Shown here: one piece after another, positions 56,235 through 56,522 of the stretch
How the letters are laid out: each line of letters opens with the position of its first letter
Numbering within the stretch: the stretch's first letter is position 1
Assembly: GCA_947170265.1 (NCBI GenBank)
Contig: CAMVSV010000016.1
Location: forward strand, 1-56,522
DNA: 56,522 nt
DNA from: an uncultured Prevotella sp.
GTDB taxonomy: Bacteria; Bacteroidota; Bacteroidia; Bacteroidales; Bacteroidaceae
Reading direction: 5' to 3'
The notes under the pieces: model-generated
The model's database searches: none
Told to the model about the DNA's origin: nothing
What the model saw: only the letters and a program-made list of their open reading frames with translations
Position numbers and translations under genes: made by a program

Positions 56235-56450
56235 GAGCAGGATTTGCAATCCTGCTCATCTGAATATTAGGATTTGTAATCCGACAACACAGTCATTACC
56301 TTTTTTCCCGCATCACAGATGCTCATATTCAATGGTGTCGGATTGCAAATCCGACACAACCGCCACAATAGATGTCATGGGTCGCTTTCAATTTCTGCAT
56401 CACAGATGCTCATATTCGATGGTGTCGAATTGCAAATCCGACACAACTGC
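56235..56450 (+). repeat. Dispersed hairpin-repeat block, right copy
   Basis: Hairpins are present at 56235-56257, about 56270-56283, 56336-56358 and near 56425-56447, in the same order and orientation as in 1-212. The first pairs through GAGCAGGATT/AATCCTGCTC. A GA-rich short tandem (GGTTGAGAAGGAGG type) lies just before it at about 56165-56220. The remaining 56451-56522 shows no gene. Confidence 0.8.
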
Positions 56451-56522
56451 AAATCCGGCACAACTGCAATTTCTGCTATTTCTACCCTTTGGTTTCACCG
56501 ACTTTCCTCACGCTCGGCAATT

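Overview
The window looks like chromosomal DNA of a Bacteroidota species, most probably Prevotella or a close relative. The evidence is consistent: promoters of the form TTTG-N19/20-TAnnTTTG, a SusC/SusD locus, secreted proteins with C-terminal sorting-type tails, a type III glutamine synthetase, a fused SecDF, tRNA genes without an encoded CCA end, and few obvious Shine-Dalgarno sites. The GC content looks close to 50 percent by eye. I saw no integrase, transposase, plasmid, phage or CRISPR gene.

Layout. 1-935 is an AT-rich intergenic region with two families of palindromic repeats and a promoter. 936-5360 encodes a very large secreted discoidin-type protein and a 65-residue peptide. 5485-7790 (minus) holds RNase H and argS. 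8070-18808 (minus) is a glycan utilisation locus (susC, susD, a surface glycan-binding lipoprotein, and a GH16 beta-glucanase with a BACON domain). It is interrupted at 9328-11922 by two orphan polymorphic-toxin tip plus immunity cassettes. 19901-24406 encodes an alpha/beta hydrolase and a Dna2-like nuclease-helicase. A small RNA candidate follows on the minus strand at 24501-24565.

24722-36557 is mostly housekeeping: a DsbD-like protein, greA, a HIT protein, mannose-1-phosphate guanylyltransferase, tRNA-Leu(CAA), glnN, a secreted protein, a decayed CobN/HmuS fragment, an orphan ABC ATPase and a second SF1 helicase. 36947-43992 holds ribD, a 17-residue-repeat protein, prmC-recX-comF and pyrE-SRPBCC-argH-lipoprotein. 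44087-55999 holds tRNA-Leu(UAA), a thioredoxin-fold lipoprotein, metG, HU, a rhomboid protease, a membrane EEP phosphohydrolase, secDF and a TonB-dependent receptor. The end of the window (56235-56450) repeats the palindromic block found at its start.

How it fits together. The sus operon should bind and import a beta-1,3- or mixed-linkage glucan, with the GH16 enzyme cutting it at the surface; that substrate is inferred from the GH16 family. The most unusual parts are: the toxin-tip cassettes inside the glycan locus, each closed by the same 25-bp repeat; a roughly 270-bp palindrome-array repeat present three times; a 76-77-bp repeat that carries promoters and is tandemly amplified upstream of ribD and of pyrE; a short independent transcription unit near 24.5 kb; and the compensated hairpins at both ends. 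All functional statements are from reading the sequence; no database search was run.
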